NCBI GenBank assembly: GCA_034509755.1
Contig: CM067541.1
Location: forward strand, 59,531,556 to 59,595,555
Direction of reading: 5' to 3'
From: Anisodus tanguticus
Lineage: Eukaryota > Streptophyta > Magnoliopsida > Solanales > Solanaceae
Length of the DNA: 64,000 bases
Below are positions 44,685 to 57,937 of the stretch, piece after piece. Position 1 is the first letter of the stretch. Each line of letters opens with the position of its first letter. Position numbers and translations under genes: made by a program. A model generated the notes under the pieces. The model had not been told where the DNA came from. It made no database searches and saw only the letters and a list, made by a program, of their open reading frames with translations.

Positions 44685-46345
44685 TTATATATACAGTCTC
44701 TGCAGTTATAGAAAACAAAGGGATTGAGCAGTGATGTTTCTGGTTTGTATAAGATAAATTGGAGTATAGCAAACCACTCCATTCTTTTTATCTCTTATGT
44801 TTGAAGTTATCAAATCACAATAATAGACCAGCTTCGCTAGTGAGTCTCTAAATTCTTAAATTATCGTCCCCCTAGGACGACACCAGTATCTGCGATCTGT
44901 GCCGAGATCTTTAAAAGTAGCATTTGCAGTTGTTTCTGGCTCAAATTTGCTAAAGTCTGCTTTTTTTCCTGAGTGTTACATCTTCTCTTTCTTTCCCAAT
45001 TTGAATATGAATGCCAACTTAATTGAAGCTTCTAATCGTAAAATCTGGGTCTTGTTGTTAAAGAAGTCATTTAATTAGCTAGCATTTCCAGTTGAGTTTT
45101 AGTATTATATTGGACGAATTATTGTGCTTTTATACTTAACATCTCAAAAAAAAAATTAGAAACTATTGAAAATACATGTATCAAGTGTTAAGTAAATACC
45201 GTAGTGTAAATATTGTCATGTAAGTCAGCTAGTAAGACCATATAGCTGTGCCATGGCGTTTCTAGACAAATAAAAGGGCAAATAGGTATAATACATATTG
45301 ATTCGCTTTCCTCATAGGAACTTTCAAACTCTATAAGATAACACAAAATTTAATGCCTCTAATTTATTAATGGCTTTCAAACCATAGCATACATAATCAA
45401 AAAGTGGTTGTAAGAGATGACGAGCCCTATTCTCGTGTTTGATGACCCGGGTTCTATTTCCATTTCTAACATATACTTATCCTTATCAAAAGAAAACCCT
45501 TGCTTTATTTGGGATTCAAGTCTTCATGTTGTCTTGTTATTGTGTATGTTGCACCCATGAGACTGGACATGCTTTAGCCTTGTGCAATGTCTGCAGCACG
45601 TGAAACATGAGTACTTTCTTGTGAAGAACAAACTTGAAACCTTGTTAAGGGTGAGTACTGCTCTATGAATGCAAGAGATTTCCAAGTCTTAAGTACCATA
45701 TAATTGAAGAAAATGCTACTTATATATGATATTAAAAGTTCACTGAATCACCGCGGGGTTCTGAGCTCAACCATCAAATTAGCAACAACAATCATCAAAT
45801 TAGATCTTTCACAAATTATTTCATGATATAGTAGCCAGAATACGAGTTATAGGTCACAGTATTTGATGATTTACAACATGAGATTTGCCTTGAGGGCAGT
45901 GTTTGATGAGCTAATGAAACTAACTTCCTTTTCCACTCTAGAATTTTTTGAGTCCTTCCCTGGCAAGACATCTTTGAACTTGGAAAAATCAGTTGTTCTT
46001 GTTATTGACTGCTTGGAAAAATTAATAACAATTTTCTAACATCAAATTCTCTTCGGCAAGAAGAGTATGATTAAAATCTTAGTAGGATTCATTAAAAGCT
46101 TTTGATTCCCTGAAGTCATATATGTTTCCCAATAAGTTAAAGCTATTAGCACCTTGTCTGCGATTTTCTTCACATTACCAAAGATGTCTCCTGTTATTTC
46201 CAATACGTCGTTATTTAATGGAAAGAAAATATTCTTTTTCTTCCCAAAATCTGTAAGATCAGCTAAATTGCAGTTTGTTTTATAAAAATTGCAGCTGGAG
46301 CAGCAAATTTTGGCGGCTGGTGGTAGGATTCCTAACCTGTCATAG

Positions 46346-47616
46346 GTGCTAATGATTTTAACACCACATACCTGAGACAAAGATAGTAGAGGGGAAAGTT
46401 GGCATTCCAAATGAGTTTCAAGTTTTTGTGAGCTACTTTGATTGCTGGATTCATGTAGTTGTAGATGCAACGAATTCCATGTGAATAACAGATCTCTCAT
46501 ATTGTTACATCAAAATTCCTTTCGTTTTTTAATTTAGGTGTTGAGGCATCTATTATATTCTAGTTGTCGAACTGTTTTGCCCTTCAATGGTTATCTCAAT
46601 CACTTGGTAAATGCTTCAGCCATTATTAAGTTTGAGAACTTGAGGTGTTCACCTTGTTATATTGTAAATGACAGTGTTGATGCACACGGGGTGTGGTTGC
46701 TTTGACTGATATGTAACTTTTCATTTAACTTATTCTTTCAATTGAAATTGAGATTTTTGATAATATTGAGTGTTTATGAACATGGGAGTAGCTGCTTTGA
46801 CTGATCTTTAGGTTGTTCTATAAATCAGCTTTTCATAAACTAGTTGTCAAAAAGAGGAGGGAACCTGACCTAATGGCCATTGGCCAACTCACATGAGTAA
46901 ATGGCGAGCGCTCAAAGCAACAAAGACGAATTCATAATCTAGAGCTAGTGGATTTAGAATGAATGATTAAACTTTTTTTATATGTATGCTTAGTTTGAGG
47001 CGAAAGCAATGAATTTAGTTGAATACCCGCCTCTACTGAAGGCAGTCTAGTTGGAAGAAAGAGACGTGATATCTAAGTTTAGTAAATGCGCACATTCTGT
47101 TTTTCTTCCTTTACACTCTGTTGTCTGTACAAAGTAGTAGGGCTCATGCTATCTAAAATTGTTCACCTTAATATTGGTCCACCCCACCTCATCTTAATTT
47201 ACTGCAAAAACGCCCACGGTTGTTGGGGTTGGTGCAATCTACACACACCTCCATGCATTTACTAATTCAGTTATCATCTAGCTATGTTACAAATATATAG
47301 TAGGCATATTTTTAGCTCATATATTTTGATATTGAAAAGGACGGTTACATAGTTGAATCTTGAAGTATTTCAAGTTAATATTAAGAGTACGAATAACTAC
47401 AAATATGTTCATAAAACACGGAATTAGAAACATGGCAGGTGAACCTGTTACAACATGTTAAAGTACGTTGGTAAGGCAGAAAAGCTTTACATGACTTTCA
47501 AGTTAAATCCATATATACCAAAAATTCTTCTTGACACAATGACATAAGATGATAGATGCATGAAAATGAAAGAAGGGTTTGGTAACATGAGTCATCGTAA
47601 AGACTACGTAACATGT
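46346..47616. other. Intergenic, no gene seen
   Basis: I found no exon with recognisable similarity and no clear repeat ends. Confidence 0.45.
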
Positions 47617-47632
47617 AACTTTGTGAATGCAT

Positions 47633-47824
47633 TAAAAAAAAAGATAGCCGGTGCACTAAGCTCCCTCTATACGCGGGGTCCGAGGAAGGGACGGACCACA
47701 AGGGTCTATCTATTGCACGCAGTCTTACCTTACATTTCTGCAAGAGGCTGTTTCCACGGCTTGAACACACGACCTCATGGTCAAATGACATCAACTTTAC
47801 CAGTTACTTCAAGGCTCCCCTTCA
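47633..47824 (-). mobile_element. TS-type SINE with perfect 16-bp target duplication
   Basis: The minus strand reads GGGGAGCCTTGAAGTAACTG, a degenerate B box, GCAGAAATGTAAGGTAAG, ACTGCGTGCAATAG and GGAGCTTAGTGCACCGGC, then a T-rich tail. AACTTTGTGAATGCAT flanks it at 47617-47632 and 47825-47840. Confidence 0.9.
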
Positions 47825-48265
47825 AACTTTGTGAATGCATATATGTGTATAATTATGTTAATTAGTAGCTCTTAGTTTATTAACCATGGCTATAATAAGT
47901 AATCAATGCTCATTTGTTCTCTGCACTCTGCTGGTGTATATGAAGAAAGAGCCTTTTTAATTAGGTAACAGTAACACTGTAATGATGGGGAAAGTGGTTT
48001 GCCTTCATTATGAGAAACTACTTATTTGTTTCGTTGAAACTTAAAGATGACTACTCAGTAGTAGTATTTTCTTAACAAATGCAAGTAGGAATAATCATAG
48101 CATTGCTTATACTCATTCACATTTCTGACCAATGTCTGTTTATACCAAGGAAATGATCTCTCATGCCCAAATCATATCTTCACGTATATACCTGTCAACA
48201 GATCAACCTTTGTTTGTCAAACATGATTCTTTTTTCTTTTTTTCCTTTTATTTGTACCTTCGGCT

Positions 48266-48451
48266 AGTGGCGGAGCCACCCTTTCCAATGGAGTGTCAAT
48301 TGACACTCCTTCACCGAAAAATTTAACTGTGTAAAAAGGTTAAAAAGTTATGTATATATATATTGTATGTTAAATTTTCTTTGGCTTCTCTTCGTTGTTT
48401 ACTTTTTTATCCTTGATTCCCTTTAATGAAATTTTAATTCCGCCATTGATT
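48266..48451. mobile_element. Short element with GTGGCGGAGCC/CCGCCATT ends
   Basis: The left end AGTGGCGGAGCCACC and right end AATTCCGCCATTGAT are inverted. The core shares TTTGGCTTCTCTTCGTTGTT-like sequence with the copies at 19.3 and 43.4 kb. Confidence 0.5.
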
Positions 48452-48459
48452 CTTTTGTT

Positions 48460-49265
48460 GTTTGATGAGGACACTATTTTGTGAGGCACAGTGTCTTTGT
48501 GAAATAATCGAAATAGGAGGGATGATCAAAAATAAATTGGTAAAAGTAATAATCTATTTGGCTCAAAAGAAAATGAAATAATGTGTTACGCTGTTTTTTA
48601 AAAACTTTTGCTTGTAAAGCATAAGCATTATATTATATGATCCAGAATATACTCCTAGTAATGGATTTTTGGACTGAATTAAGCTATTTTTCGTCTAATT
48701 GTTATATTGATTTCTACCTACGTGCGCAGTGTCCCTTCATTTTATCTTCCTTTATTTCAGTGTGAAGTATGTCCAAATCTTGGGCATCTTTTGGCTTTTG
48801 TAAAAGCAAATGTCTCATATCTCAATAATTGTTGAATTGGGCATATTATTATTATTAAGTATTAGTCAATGATATAGTTGCAAATTGGGACATATTCATC
48901 ATCTAATTATATCAGCCACCATTTACTATCACCTTTATACTTATTCTTTTGGAGAAAAGGAAAGAAAACGAGGCTTTTGTTTGATTTAAGAATAATGGGA
49001 AACGACGTTTTTGCTCTTTTTCTGGTACAAAAAAGAATCATTTTTGCAACTACTACTTTGCTTTGGGTTTAAACATTGAAATAACTTAAAAGAAAATTGT
49101 GGGGGATGGGAACCCATAATATCAGAACTTCTAGTCCTATTATGAAGAGTGACGTACCATTGCCTTGTGAAAAGCAAATATCATCTCTTTAATATGTGCT
49201 TGGGCCACATAATTAACTGATTATTAACCACTTTAGAATCTATTTTGATGTGACTCTGCCTTACT
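48460..49265. other. Intergenic, no gene seen
   Basis: AT-rich; no recognised gene or repeat. Confidence 0.45.
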
Positions 49266-49287
49266 TCATCGTACACCACTAATCTTT

Positions 49288-49509
49288 TCTTTTTTTTTGT
49301 TGACGAAGAAACCCGCAGCCGCTACTCTTTTGAGTGCGCACAGAGTAAACTCCGGACTGACGCAATAGCCTGCAAACCACGTCAGCCGATTAACCACACT
49401 TGGCAAGCCATGTGTGACAGGCTCAACCAAGAAGGTTATGCAGGGGAATGAACTCGTGACCTTGCGGTCCCGCACTCTACTGCTACACCAACTGGCTACC
49501 CTTGCGGGT
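49288..49509 (-). mobile_element. tRNA-derived SINE (third family) with perfect 17-bp target duplication
   Basis: The minus strand starts CCGCAAGGGTAGCCAGTTGG, with A box TAGCCAGTTGGTGTAGCAG, B box AGGTCACGAGTTCATTC, and ends GCGGGTTTCTTCGTC followed by an A-rich tail. GTACACCACTAATCTTT is present at 49271-49287 and again at 49510-49526. Confidence 0.9.
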
Positions 49510-49828
49510 GTACACCACTAATCTTTGTTAATAGGGACGAATTCACTAATTTAATTTTATAAGTTAGGTTCGAATTTTATCACACCTAATGTGATTTGTT
49601 GGTTTCGAAAGTTGTTATTTATTATATGTATTTAGTAAATCTTTTAATATATAGAGTTTAAGCTAAAGTTAATCGGTTCAAATGAATCCACAACTCTGCC
49701 CACTACATCCATTGTCTACTAATCTATCCGTTTATCTAAACGATTTGTGAACTCTTTTTGGTAATTAGTTCATCATAAAATAATATTGAAATAGCCTCTC
49801 AAACAAATATTATTATTGTTATTGAAAG

Positions 49829-52800
49829 TGTATCATAATATACATACCTCATATACACGAGTATATTATTTTGTGTATATCACGAAAACCCAAGGCAATT
49901 GGGAGACCATGATATACACGGTATACACACCGTGTATATGAGGGTTTTTGGTAAAAGATTTTTGTATATAATTAGAATTGTACACTTACCATAATTATAG
50001 AATTCTTGTATAAATAGAATAGGATTTTGGAATAGAATAGAATAGGAATAGGATTTTCCATATTATAGAAATTGTAAATTGTATATATACTCATCATTAA
50101 TGAAAATAATCAAGGGATTATTTCTTTCATGGTATCAGAAGTCTAGGTTTTTCATACCTCTCCTCTCTTTGTGTTCTGCTCGCCTCGGTTTCCGAGCTTC
50201 CATCTCGGTTTCCGTGCACGGCTTCTCTCTTCTCTTCCCAAATTAGTCTAAATCTTTTCTTCACCTTTTGTTCTTTCGTTATGTCTAAGAACATATTTCA
50301 TCCTGCCCTTTCTATTTCCAACATCAAGAACCACATCCCTATTGTTCTTGAGATGGAAAACGTCCAGTATGCGACGTTGGAAGAGTTATTCAAAATTCAC
50401 GCAATTTCACATCAAGTCCTCCATCACATAATTTCTCTTGCTACCCCTACTCCTGGGGGGATCCTCAGTTATGGATTACTCTTGATGCTACCGTCCTTCA
50501 GTGGATTTATTCCACTATTTCTATCGACCTTTTACAGACAATTATTGAGCCAGACACTACGGCTATGGCTACATGGAATAGATTGCGTGATATATTCCAG
50601 GATAACCAACATTCTCGAGTTGTCACCCTTGACCAAGAATTCTCCCAAGTCAGCATGGAAGATTTCCCGAACGTTTTCGCTTATTGTAAACGGCTCAAGA
50701 AATTAGCGGGCGGAAACCGTTACCAATAATCGTCTTGTTCAACAAATAGTTGAAGGCCTTTCTGAGGTCTATAATGGCGTTGGGACTCTCTTCCGTCAAA
50801 GTAATCTGCTTCCACCTTTTTATTAAGCTCACTCGATGCTCACGTTAGAAGAAGTCGGCTTGGCAAAAAAGGCGGCTACCGACGCCAGTTCCGTGGCAAT
50901 GATAACTTTATCTACTAACATTCACGGGTTTGTTGACAATTCAAGCCAAAACCGCCCCAACGGTGGCGGCAAAAGGGTCAAAATCATAAAAATAATGGCA
51001 AAAATCGCAGCGGCAACAACGGTGGCGGCCGGAACAGTGGCACCACCGGCGTTAACAGTAACAACGGCGGGGGTGGACCTTGGAACAGTGGAAGTGGGCC
51101 GCAGGCCGCCTGTTCCCATCCTTGGGCTCCTTGGCCATGGAATTGGGTCAGTGGCCCTTGGCCCAACATCCAATATTTTCCAGCTTCTCCTTTCCCCAGG
51201 CAGTGGGCCTCTCAGGAGCCAAGCAGGCCTAATTTTTCACAATCCAATGGGTTTCGGAACACTGATGGGCCTGGAGAGCAAGGAGGCATGTTTGGGCCTC
51301 GCCCCCGCATGCTTAGCATGCTATGGGCCCTAATATGATCCCGACTCCAACAGATATCGAGGTTGTCATGCATACACTAGGATTAAATCCTCCATACACG
51401 AATTGGTACATGGACACCGGCGCCACTTCTCACAAAACATCCGACCAAGGTACTCTCTCGTCTTATTCTAATTTGAGAAAAAATCGTGGCATAATTGTTG
51501 GTAATGGCAATTCAATTCCAATTCGTGGTTACAGTCATACAAATTTGTCTCTCCCTCCCCCCCCCCCCCATCCATCCATCTCTTGTCTTGAAAAACGTCC
51601 TTTATGCCCCTAACTTAATTAAAATTTTGGTGTATGTCCGAAAATTCACCACTGATAATTGGGTTTATGTTAATTTTGATCTTTTTGGGTTTTCTGTGAA
51701 GGATTTCAAGACGGGATACCTCTCATGAGATGTAATAGTAGGGTAGATCTTTATCATGTCACGCCTGCATCCAGTCTCTCGAGTCAAGCCTTGCCATCTA
51801 CTTTTACAGCTCTAGCTCCTTCCTTATGGCATGCACGTTTGGGTCACCCTGGGTCGTCCATTGTTTCTTCTTTGCATAAAAATAATTTTATTTCTTGTAA
51901 GGATACGCGTAGTACTCCAATTTGTCATTCATATCCTGTAGGAAAATATGTTAGATTACCATTTGTTGCCTCTACTTCTCGTACTTTGATGCTTTTTGAT
52001 ATTATTCATAGCGATTTATGGACCTCTCTCATTCTCACTTCTGTGGGCCATCGTTATTTTGTTCTATTTTTTGGATAATTATTCTAATTTTTATGGACCT
52101 TACCGTTAGCGAAAAAATCACAAGTTTTTCCACCTTTTAAAATTTAGAGCATTCATCCGTACTCAATTCGAACAAGAAATCAAAAATATTCAATGTGATA
52201 ATGGCAAAAATTATGATAATGGGTTGTTTCGGAATTTTTGTGATACTAATGCCATAAATTTTCGTTTCTCTTGTCCTCACACGTCGTCACAAAATGGAAA
52301 AGCCGAATGCAAAATTCGTACCATTAATAATATTATCCGCACTTTATTGATCCATGCTTCCGTACCCCCTTTCTTTTGGCATCATGCTCTACAAATGACT
52401 ATTTATCTCCTTTACATACTTCCTACCAAATGATTGGCATATTCATCCCCCCTTAAAATCCTATATAATAAGGATCCTTCGTATTCACATCTTTAGGTCT
52501 TTGAGTGCTTATGTTATCCATTATTTCCGTCAACTACTATTAACAAACTTCAAGCCCGTTCTACCGCCTGTGTGTTTTTGGGTTATCTATCTAATTATCA
52601 CAGTTACAAATATTTTGATTTATTATCTAATAAAATCATAATTAGTCGTCATGTTATTTTTATGAAACCCAATTTTTGTTTGTTAAAGTAAGTAGTCCCG
52701 GGCCTAGTTCGTATAATTTTTTAGATGATGTGATCTCCCAGTATATTATCCACCATTTATCGGACTTGTCCCGCACTAAAAATCCACCAGCGGACCCACT

Positions 52801-54692
52801 GCCAGTTGGACCTCATATCCCGTCGCATACTCCCGTCCCGGGTCTAGCAATTGGGCCGCCATCCAACCCATTCTACCCCTGCTTCTATTTTCGACATCGG
52901 TCCCGATTCCAGTGTTGGGCGGCCTGCTGGCCGGTCAGTTTGTCACCCATCCGAATTTTTCCCAAAATCCACTCAATTCTTCCCCAAGTCACAGACCGAT
53001 CACTCGTGTTCAACGGGATATTTTTAAACCAAAGAGACATTTTAATCTAAATTCTAATGTTCTTAAATCCCTCTACCCCGTAACCCAGTGTCTGTGTTAA
53101 ATAACGTGAATTGAAAATTGGCCATCAACGACGAATATGATGCTTTTATTGAAAATAAGACTTGGAAGTTGGTGCCCCGTCCTTCGGTGTGTTAATATTA
53201 TTCGGTCTATGTGGATTTTTACTCATAAAGATAATTCTGATGGTTCTTTTGCGAGGCATAAGGCTCGTCTTGTTTGTGATGGTAAGACACAGCAGGTTGG
53301 CGTCGATTGTGGTGAGACGTTTAATCCGGTGGTCAAACCGACTACCATTCGCATTGTTCTCAGTCTGGCTCTTTCAAAGGCATGGCCATCAGCTAGATGT
53401 GAAGAATGCTTTCTTACATGGTGCTCTTAAGAAGACCGTTTATATGCATCAACCCTTGGGTTTTCGAGACCCCAAATATCCTCATCATTTTTTTATTGCA
53501 TAAGTTCTTATATGGGCTTAAGCAGGTCCCCGCGGGCTTGGTATAAGAGATTTGCAGACTATGTTTCGTCTATTGGGTTTTCTCACAGCATGTCTGATAA
53601 TTCCTTGTTCATATATCGTCGTGGTACTTCCATGGCTTATATTCTATTATATGTGGATGATATTATCTTGACTGCCTCTTCTAATGCTTTGCGCAAGTCT
53701 ATCATGACAATGCTCAGTTCTGAGTTTGCTATGAAAGACTTGGTGCCCTTGAGTTACTTTTTGGGGATTGTTGTCACTCGTCATGCTAGTGGGTTATTCT
53801 TATCAAAATGAAAGTATGCCGCTGAGATAATTGAAAGGAATGGTATGTCCTCGTGTAAGTCTACTTTCACCCCAGTTGATACTAAGCTCAAGTTGGGTGT
53901 TGCGACTGGCTCACCTTACGAGGATCCCACTCACTATCGCAGTCTTGCTGGAGCTCTTCAGTAACTTACATTCACGAGACCGGATATTACGTATGTCGTA
54001 TAACAGGTGTTTTGTTTATGCATGATCCTAGAGTGGAGCACATGAATGCGCTCAAACGCATTATCAGATACATCTAGGGGACACTTGATTATGGCTTGCA
54101 TCTATATCCATCATCGGCCTCTATATTTGTCTCGTATATCGATGCTGATTGGGGTGGTTGTCCAGATACCAGACACTCCACGTCTGGTTATTGCATGTTT
54201 CTTGGTGATAACTTGGTCTCATGGTCTGGCAAATGACAGCTACCTTATCACGCTCTAGTGCAGAGGCCGTGTATCAAGGGGTAGCCAATGTGGTTTCTGA
54301 ATCATGTTGGTTACGTAATCTTCTTTTGGAGCTTCACTTTCCCTTTCACAAAGCTACCTTAGTATATTGTGATAGTATTAGTGCCGTATATCTTTCTGGA
54401 AATCCGATTCAACACCAGTGCACTAAACATATTGAGATGAATATCCATTTTGTTCGCGAAAAGGTAGCACGTGGACAAGTACGCGTCTTACATGTCTCTT
54501 CCAAGTATCAAATTGCAGACATCTTTACTAAGATTCTTCCCTCGATCCTATTTGAAGATTTTAGGGACAGTCTTAGCGTACAAAGATCGTCCGCTATGAC
54601 TGCGGGGGTGTAAAAGTGTATCATAATATACATACCTCATATACACTGTATACTATCTTGTGTATACCGTGTATATCACGAAAATCAAAGGT
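49829..54692 (+). mobile_element. Copia retrotransposon, dead, 3' LTR truncated
   Basis: 5' LTR 49829-50129 (TGTATCATAATATACATACC...TTTCTTTCA), primer site TGGTATCAGA at 50130, purine run before a 3' LTR that starts at 54617 and stops after ~76 bp. The protein order is gag, protease, integrase, reverse transcriptase, RNase H (Copia order), all broken by frameshifts and stops. Landmarks: MSKNIFHPALSISNIKNHIP (gag, 50281), WYMDTGATSH (51404), WHARLGHPGSS (51829), DNGKNYDNG (52197), YILLYVDDIILTAS (53638) and a VREKVARGQVRVLHV tail (54450). The ending resembles Ale/Retrofit-lineage elements. Confidence 0.9.
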
Positions 54693-55480
54693 GAAATGAT
54701 ATCCGAACAAAATATAAAATAATATCTTGTTTTATGCTGAACAGATTTATGTAAATATCCTTTCTTTAGATTATCATTTAGATTTTATCTTTTCATTTAA
54801 AGTTGTGCAAATATAATTCTTGAGATACATAAAATATTACATCATCGTCTAACGCCTACAAAAGTTTAGACCGTTCTTCTAAAGTTTTCTTAAATAATTA
54901 TTAATTTGCTCAAAAAGTTACAAAAGAAATATAAAAAGGACCATTTATTAAACAATTGTCCTAATAAAAAAGGACCGGTGAAAATTTCTCAATTTTATGC
55001 TGAAATTATTTTTTTAATCTGGATAACTAAATCATCCCTCGTGGGACTACTTAGGAGTGGCAAAGTTAGTCCATGAAAACATGATCTGTTCATCGCATTC
55101 AAGTTTGGGCTGGTCATTGACACGTCCATTCATTAACTCGGACTATTTCAGCCTATTAAAAAATTGGGTTGATATGTACCCCAAATTATCCATATGAGAA
55201 ATCTTGTCAAATATTTTTAAAAAATTTATTTTTAAAATTTATATATATATATACACTCATAATAAAGATAAATATAGTTTTATCAGATATTAAAAAATTA
55301 TAAAAAATAAATAAAGAAATTAAAACTTAATAAGAATTGGATGGATTAGATTATGATCCATTTTTAACTCAATCCGCTTAAGCTTAAATAATTTTTGGAC
55401 GGATTAATAACACATACATTTACTAACACAATTTATTTTGGTTTGCCCAAATTCAGCCTAGCCTAGTCTGCCTATTTAAC
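54693..55480. other. Intergenic with a dispersed repeat
   Basis: The region 54770-54900 (ATCATTTAGATTTT, TTGTGCAAATA, TACAAAAGTTTAGACCG) is related to 62000-62180, where the same phrases occur in the same order. This suggests an unnamed repeat family with two copies here. No gene seen. Confidence 0.5.
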
Positions 55481-55499
55481 GCCCCAGAACTACTCAACT

Positions 55500-55855
55500 A
55501 AGAAGGCCCTAGGGGCCATTTCTGATTGGTCCCCAAACAGTACACCAGAGGCCCAGCGAGAAGTCAAAAAGACGAGGAAGAAGTTGATTCACAGCACCGT
55601 CCTTGCTCCAAAAGGTGGAATCTCCCACCCAGGAGCCCCCGCACCCCGGTCCGACAGGTCTGTGAAGGAGGTAAATCATGGTGACTCAATTGATTTCAAA
55701 GGTTAGACCAGCACCACGCGCGCACAAGGGGCCCTCCTTTATTTCAAGAAGAAACCCCCACACGCTGCCGTGACGAATTCGACCCTTGGTCTTTGCTCCA
55801 AATATCCCCTTGAAACCAATTGAGCTGCCCATGCACGAAAGCGTGGTAGGGTAAA
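55500..55855 (-). mobile_element. Possible tRNA-like/SINE-like sequence in a GC-richer block
   Basis: On the minus strand GGGCAGCTCAATTGGTTTCA could be an A box and AAGGGTCGAATTCGTC a B box, followed by a GC-richer body. A 33-bp piece of it also occurs inside the LTR at 28868-28905. I do not recognise the family and cannot fix the ends. Confidence 0.4.
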
Positions 55856-55916
55856 CTTTTTAAAGTGGATCGGTCCCACCGCATTACGGCCCCATACCCC
55901 AGAAAACCCCACCTCC

Positions 55917-55985
55917 GACTTGGCCCTACGGATTAGTATACACCGCTTGGCCCTACGGATTAGTATACACCGCTTGGCCCTACGC
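55917..55985 (+). repeat. 27-bp tandem repeat, 2.4 copies
   Basis: CTTGGCCCTACGGATTAGTA followed by TACACCG is repeated twice exactly, plus a partial third copy. Confidence 0.9.
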
Positions 55986-56164
55986 GTATGGAGGGAGTTT
56001 TTGGGAAACGCGGATTCTACTCTCGCCGGTATTCACATCACCGTCCTTCCAACTGCAACAAGTCGCACCTCCGTCAACTAGGCCTTTGCTTTTCTTCTCA
56101 CAGTTCCTCCGTGTTGTTGACTGCATGGCTACGACTGTTACACTCTGTACTGTAACTGCCATAC

Positions 56165-57880
56165 TTATTGCATGCTATCAAAATAGCGATTTGGCCGGCT
56201 TCTAATTTATGGCGGAATAATGGGGTAATTAAAATTCACAAATAACCATCTTGTAGACCCTATTAGAGAAATAGTCATTATCATTGAGTTTCGATTTCGT
56301 AAGTGAATTTTAGGATGTTATCATAGAGCTTCACCCATCAAATTTAAAACTCATACTAATGGCTTCTTTTTCAATTATAGGTCCAAAAAATGGTCAATGT
56401 ACGCTTATGGATCCGCTTCATCTCCTTTTTACTTCATTTGTGTAAACATCCCACTATAGACCCTTTACTTTTATGGCCAGTGGTCACTACCACTAGTAAA
56501 TGGAAAAAATGAAACACACATAAATTTCAGTCCTTTTTTCCAGTTGTAACTTGTAAGTATGACAATGAGAGCGCTACTAAACATTTATACCGCTAATAGC
56601 GATAAGATTACCATAAACTATTGTTGATTAAATGTGACGTGACCTTCTTATAATCCTTATATGTTTGGAAGAAGGCTAAACTAGTACTCTAAGCAGCAAT
56701 ATCAGACATCACAAGAAAAATAAATAAAGAGATTATGGAGTTATGACAAAATTAATTTAATTTAATGTAATCTGATAATACTATCTAGTTACTTTAAGTT
56801 TAACAAATACGTAAAATCAATGCAATTAATTGAACAAATAGTGCCCAAAGTTGAGTACACATAACCAGATGTAACATTTTGCTAAACATAACACAGAGAT
56901 TAGAGTAGATACGAAAACTACTGGAAAGCAAGTAATTTAGAAAAGTTAAAGACATATAAAAATATTTAAGTGACTAAAATAAATACTATATATGTCACTA
57001 GTCCACAATTTATTTTGGTAAGCAAATCTTTTATTTACCAAATAGCATTACAAAGCAAAAAAAAATAGCAAACTTGGACAAAACAGCCCCAAGTTTTGCA
57101 CAAATTTATTTTAATTTTAATTTCAAATACTTTTATTTTACTTTAACCAAATTATTGTCCAAACGTATACTTGAGGAATATTCTAACTATATTAGTTTGC
57201 CACAGTTAATGTTGTTTTTTTATAATAAATATTTATAGCATTTTGATATAATTGTCTTATTTTTAGTATTTATTGTTTGACCTTTTTTTATTCTTTTTCT
57301 TTAGCGAGATTATCTCGAAAATGGTCTCTCTACTCTACTCTACCTCTACCCCTATCTCTTCCTCTTCAGATTCTTTTTGTCAATTTTATTGATTATGTTG
57401 TTGTTGTAGTATATTAGTGGATTACTAGAAAAAACTATAATAGAAACACACAAAAAAATGAAACATATAAAAAGAGTAAGAAAAATACACTTTGATGATT
57501 GTGCAAGCTCAAAGGTCACGTGGACCTCGTCTGAATCACCTCAAAGCCCCCGAACCTGCTGATCTGTCACTACAAACTTCAGCTTCGCTCCATCCAGCTA
57601 GGCTTGTACAACCGTTTGGCCTTCCGAACCTCTTCCCAATAAACAAACAACACTACATTAACTATAACACAAAAAATAAGTAGAAAAAACATTAACTCTG
57701 TACTTCCTGTCTTGTAAAGAGCAGAAAGTGAGCGTAGCAACAAAACTAGTCAATTCATTCACCTTCTTCTCTCCTTAGCCACCAAAATAAACCCAAATTT
57801 CTTATACCACAAGCTTTTGATTTTGCTTTCCATTAAAGCTTTGGACACGAGAAGTTGTTGGCAAACCAAATAAAGTATCA
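56165..57880. other. Upstream region of the LRR gene, no other gene seen
   Basis: AT-rich. A CT-rich run occurs at 57325-57370 (CTCTACTCTACTCTACCTC). A short open frame at 57492-57683 shows no recognisable similarity. Confidence 0.5.
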
Positions 57881-57890
57881 ATCTTTACCT

Positions 57891-57898
57891 TATATAAA
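57891..57898 (+). promoter_or_regulatory. TATA box of the LRR gene
   Basis: TATATAAA lies 40 bases before the start codon at 57938, in CCTTATATAAACCC context, so the 5' leader must be very short. Confidence 0.7.
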
Positions 57899-57937
57899 CC
57901 CTTTTGTATCATTCTTCACTTCATCTATACGGTAAAT

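Larger units (their letters stand above)
43726..46345 (+). pseudogene. Histidine phosphotransfer (AHP) gene, 3' exons only
   Basis: Three exons join in frame: 43726-43797 (IGAQRVKNACMAFKNFCEGK...EG), 45578-45650 (LVQCLQHVKHEYFLVKNKLE then TLLR) and 46295-46345 (LEQQILAAGGRIPNLS-stop). This is the C-terminal half of plant HPt proteins, which relay phosphate from cytokinin-receptor histidine kinases to response regulators. All splice sites are canonical. The upstream exons, including the one with the phospho-accepting His (HQxKGSS), are not found back to the RBK pseudogene; the space is filled by transposons. Either the 5' half was lost, or it lies beyond the window's resolution in decayed form. 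I treat it as a truncated relic. Confidence 0.8.

Noticed and set aside
46042..46500. 152-codon minus-strand open frame
   Set aside because: It lies opposite the last exon of the histidine phosphotransfer relic (46295-46345) and its translation has no recognisable family. Best explained as an antisense shadow.
50836..51333. 165-codon Gly/Asn/Val-rich open frame
   Set aside because: It is the gag-protease linker region of the dead Copia element read in a shifted frame, not an independent gene.
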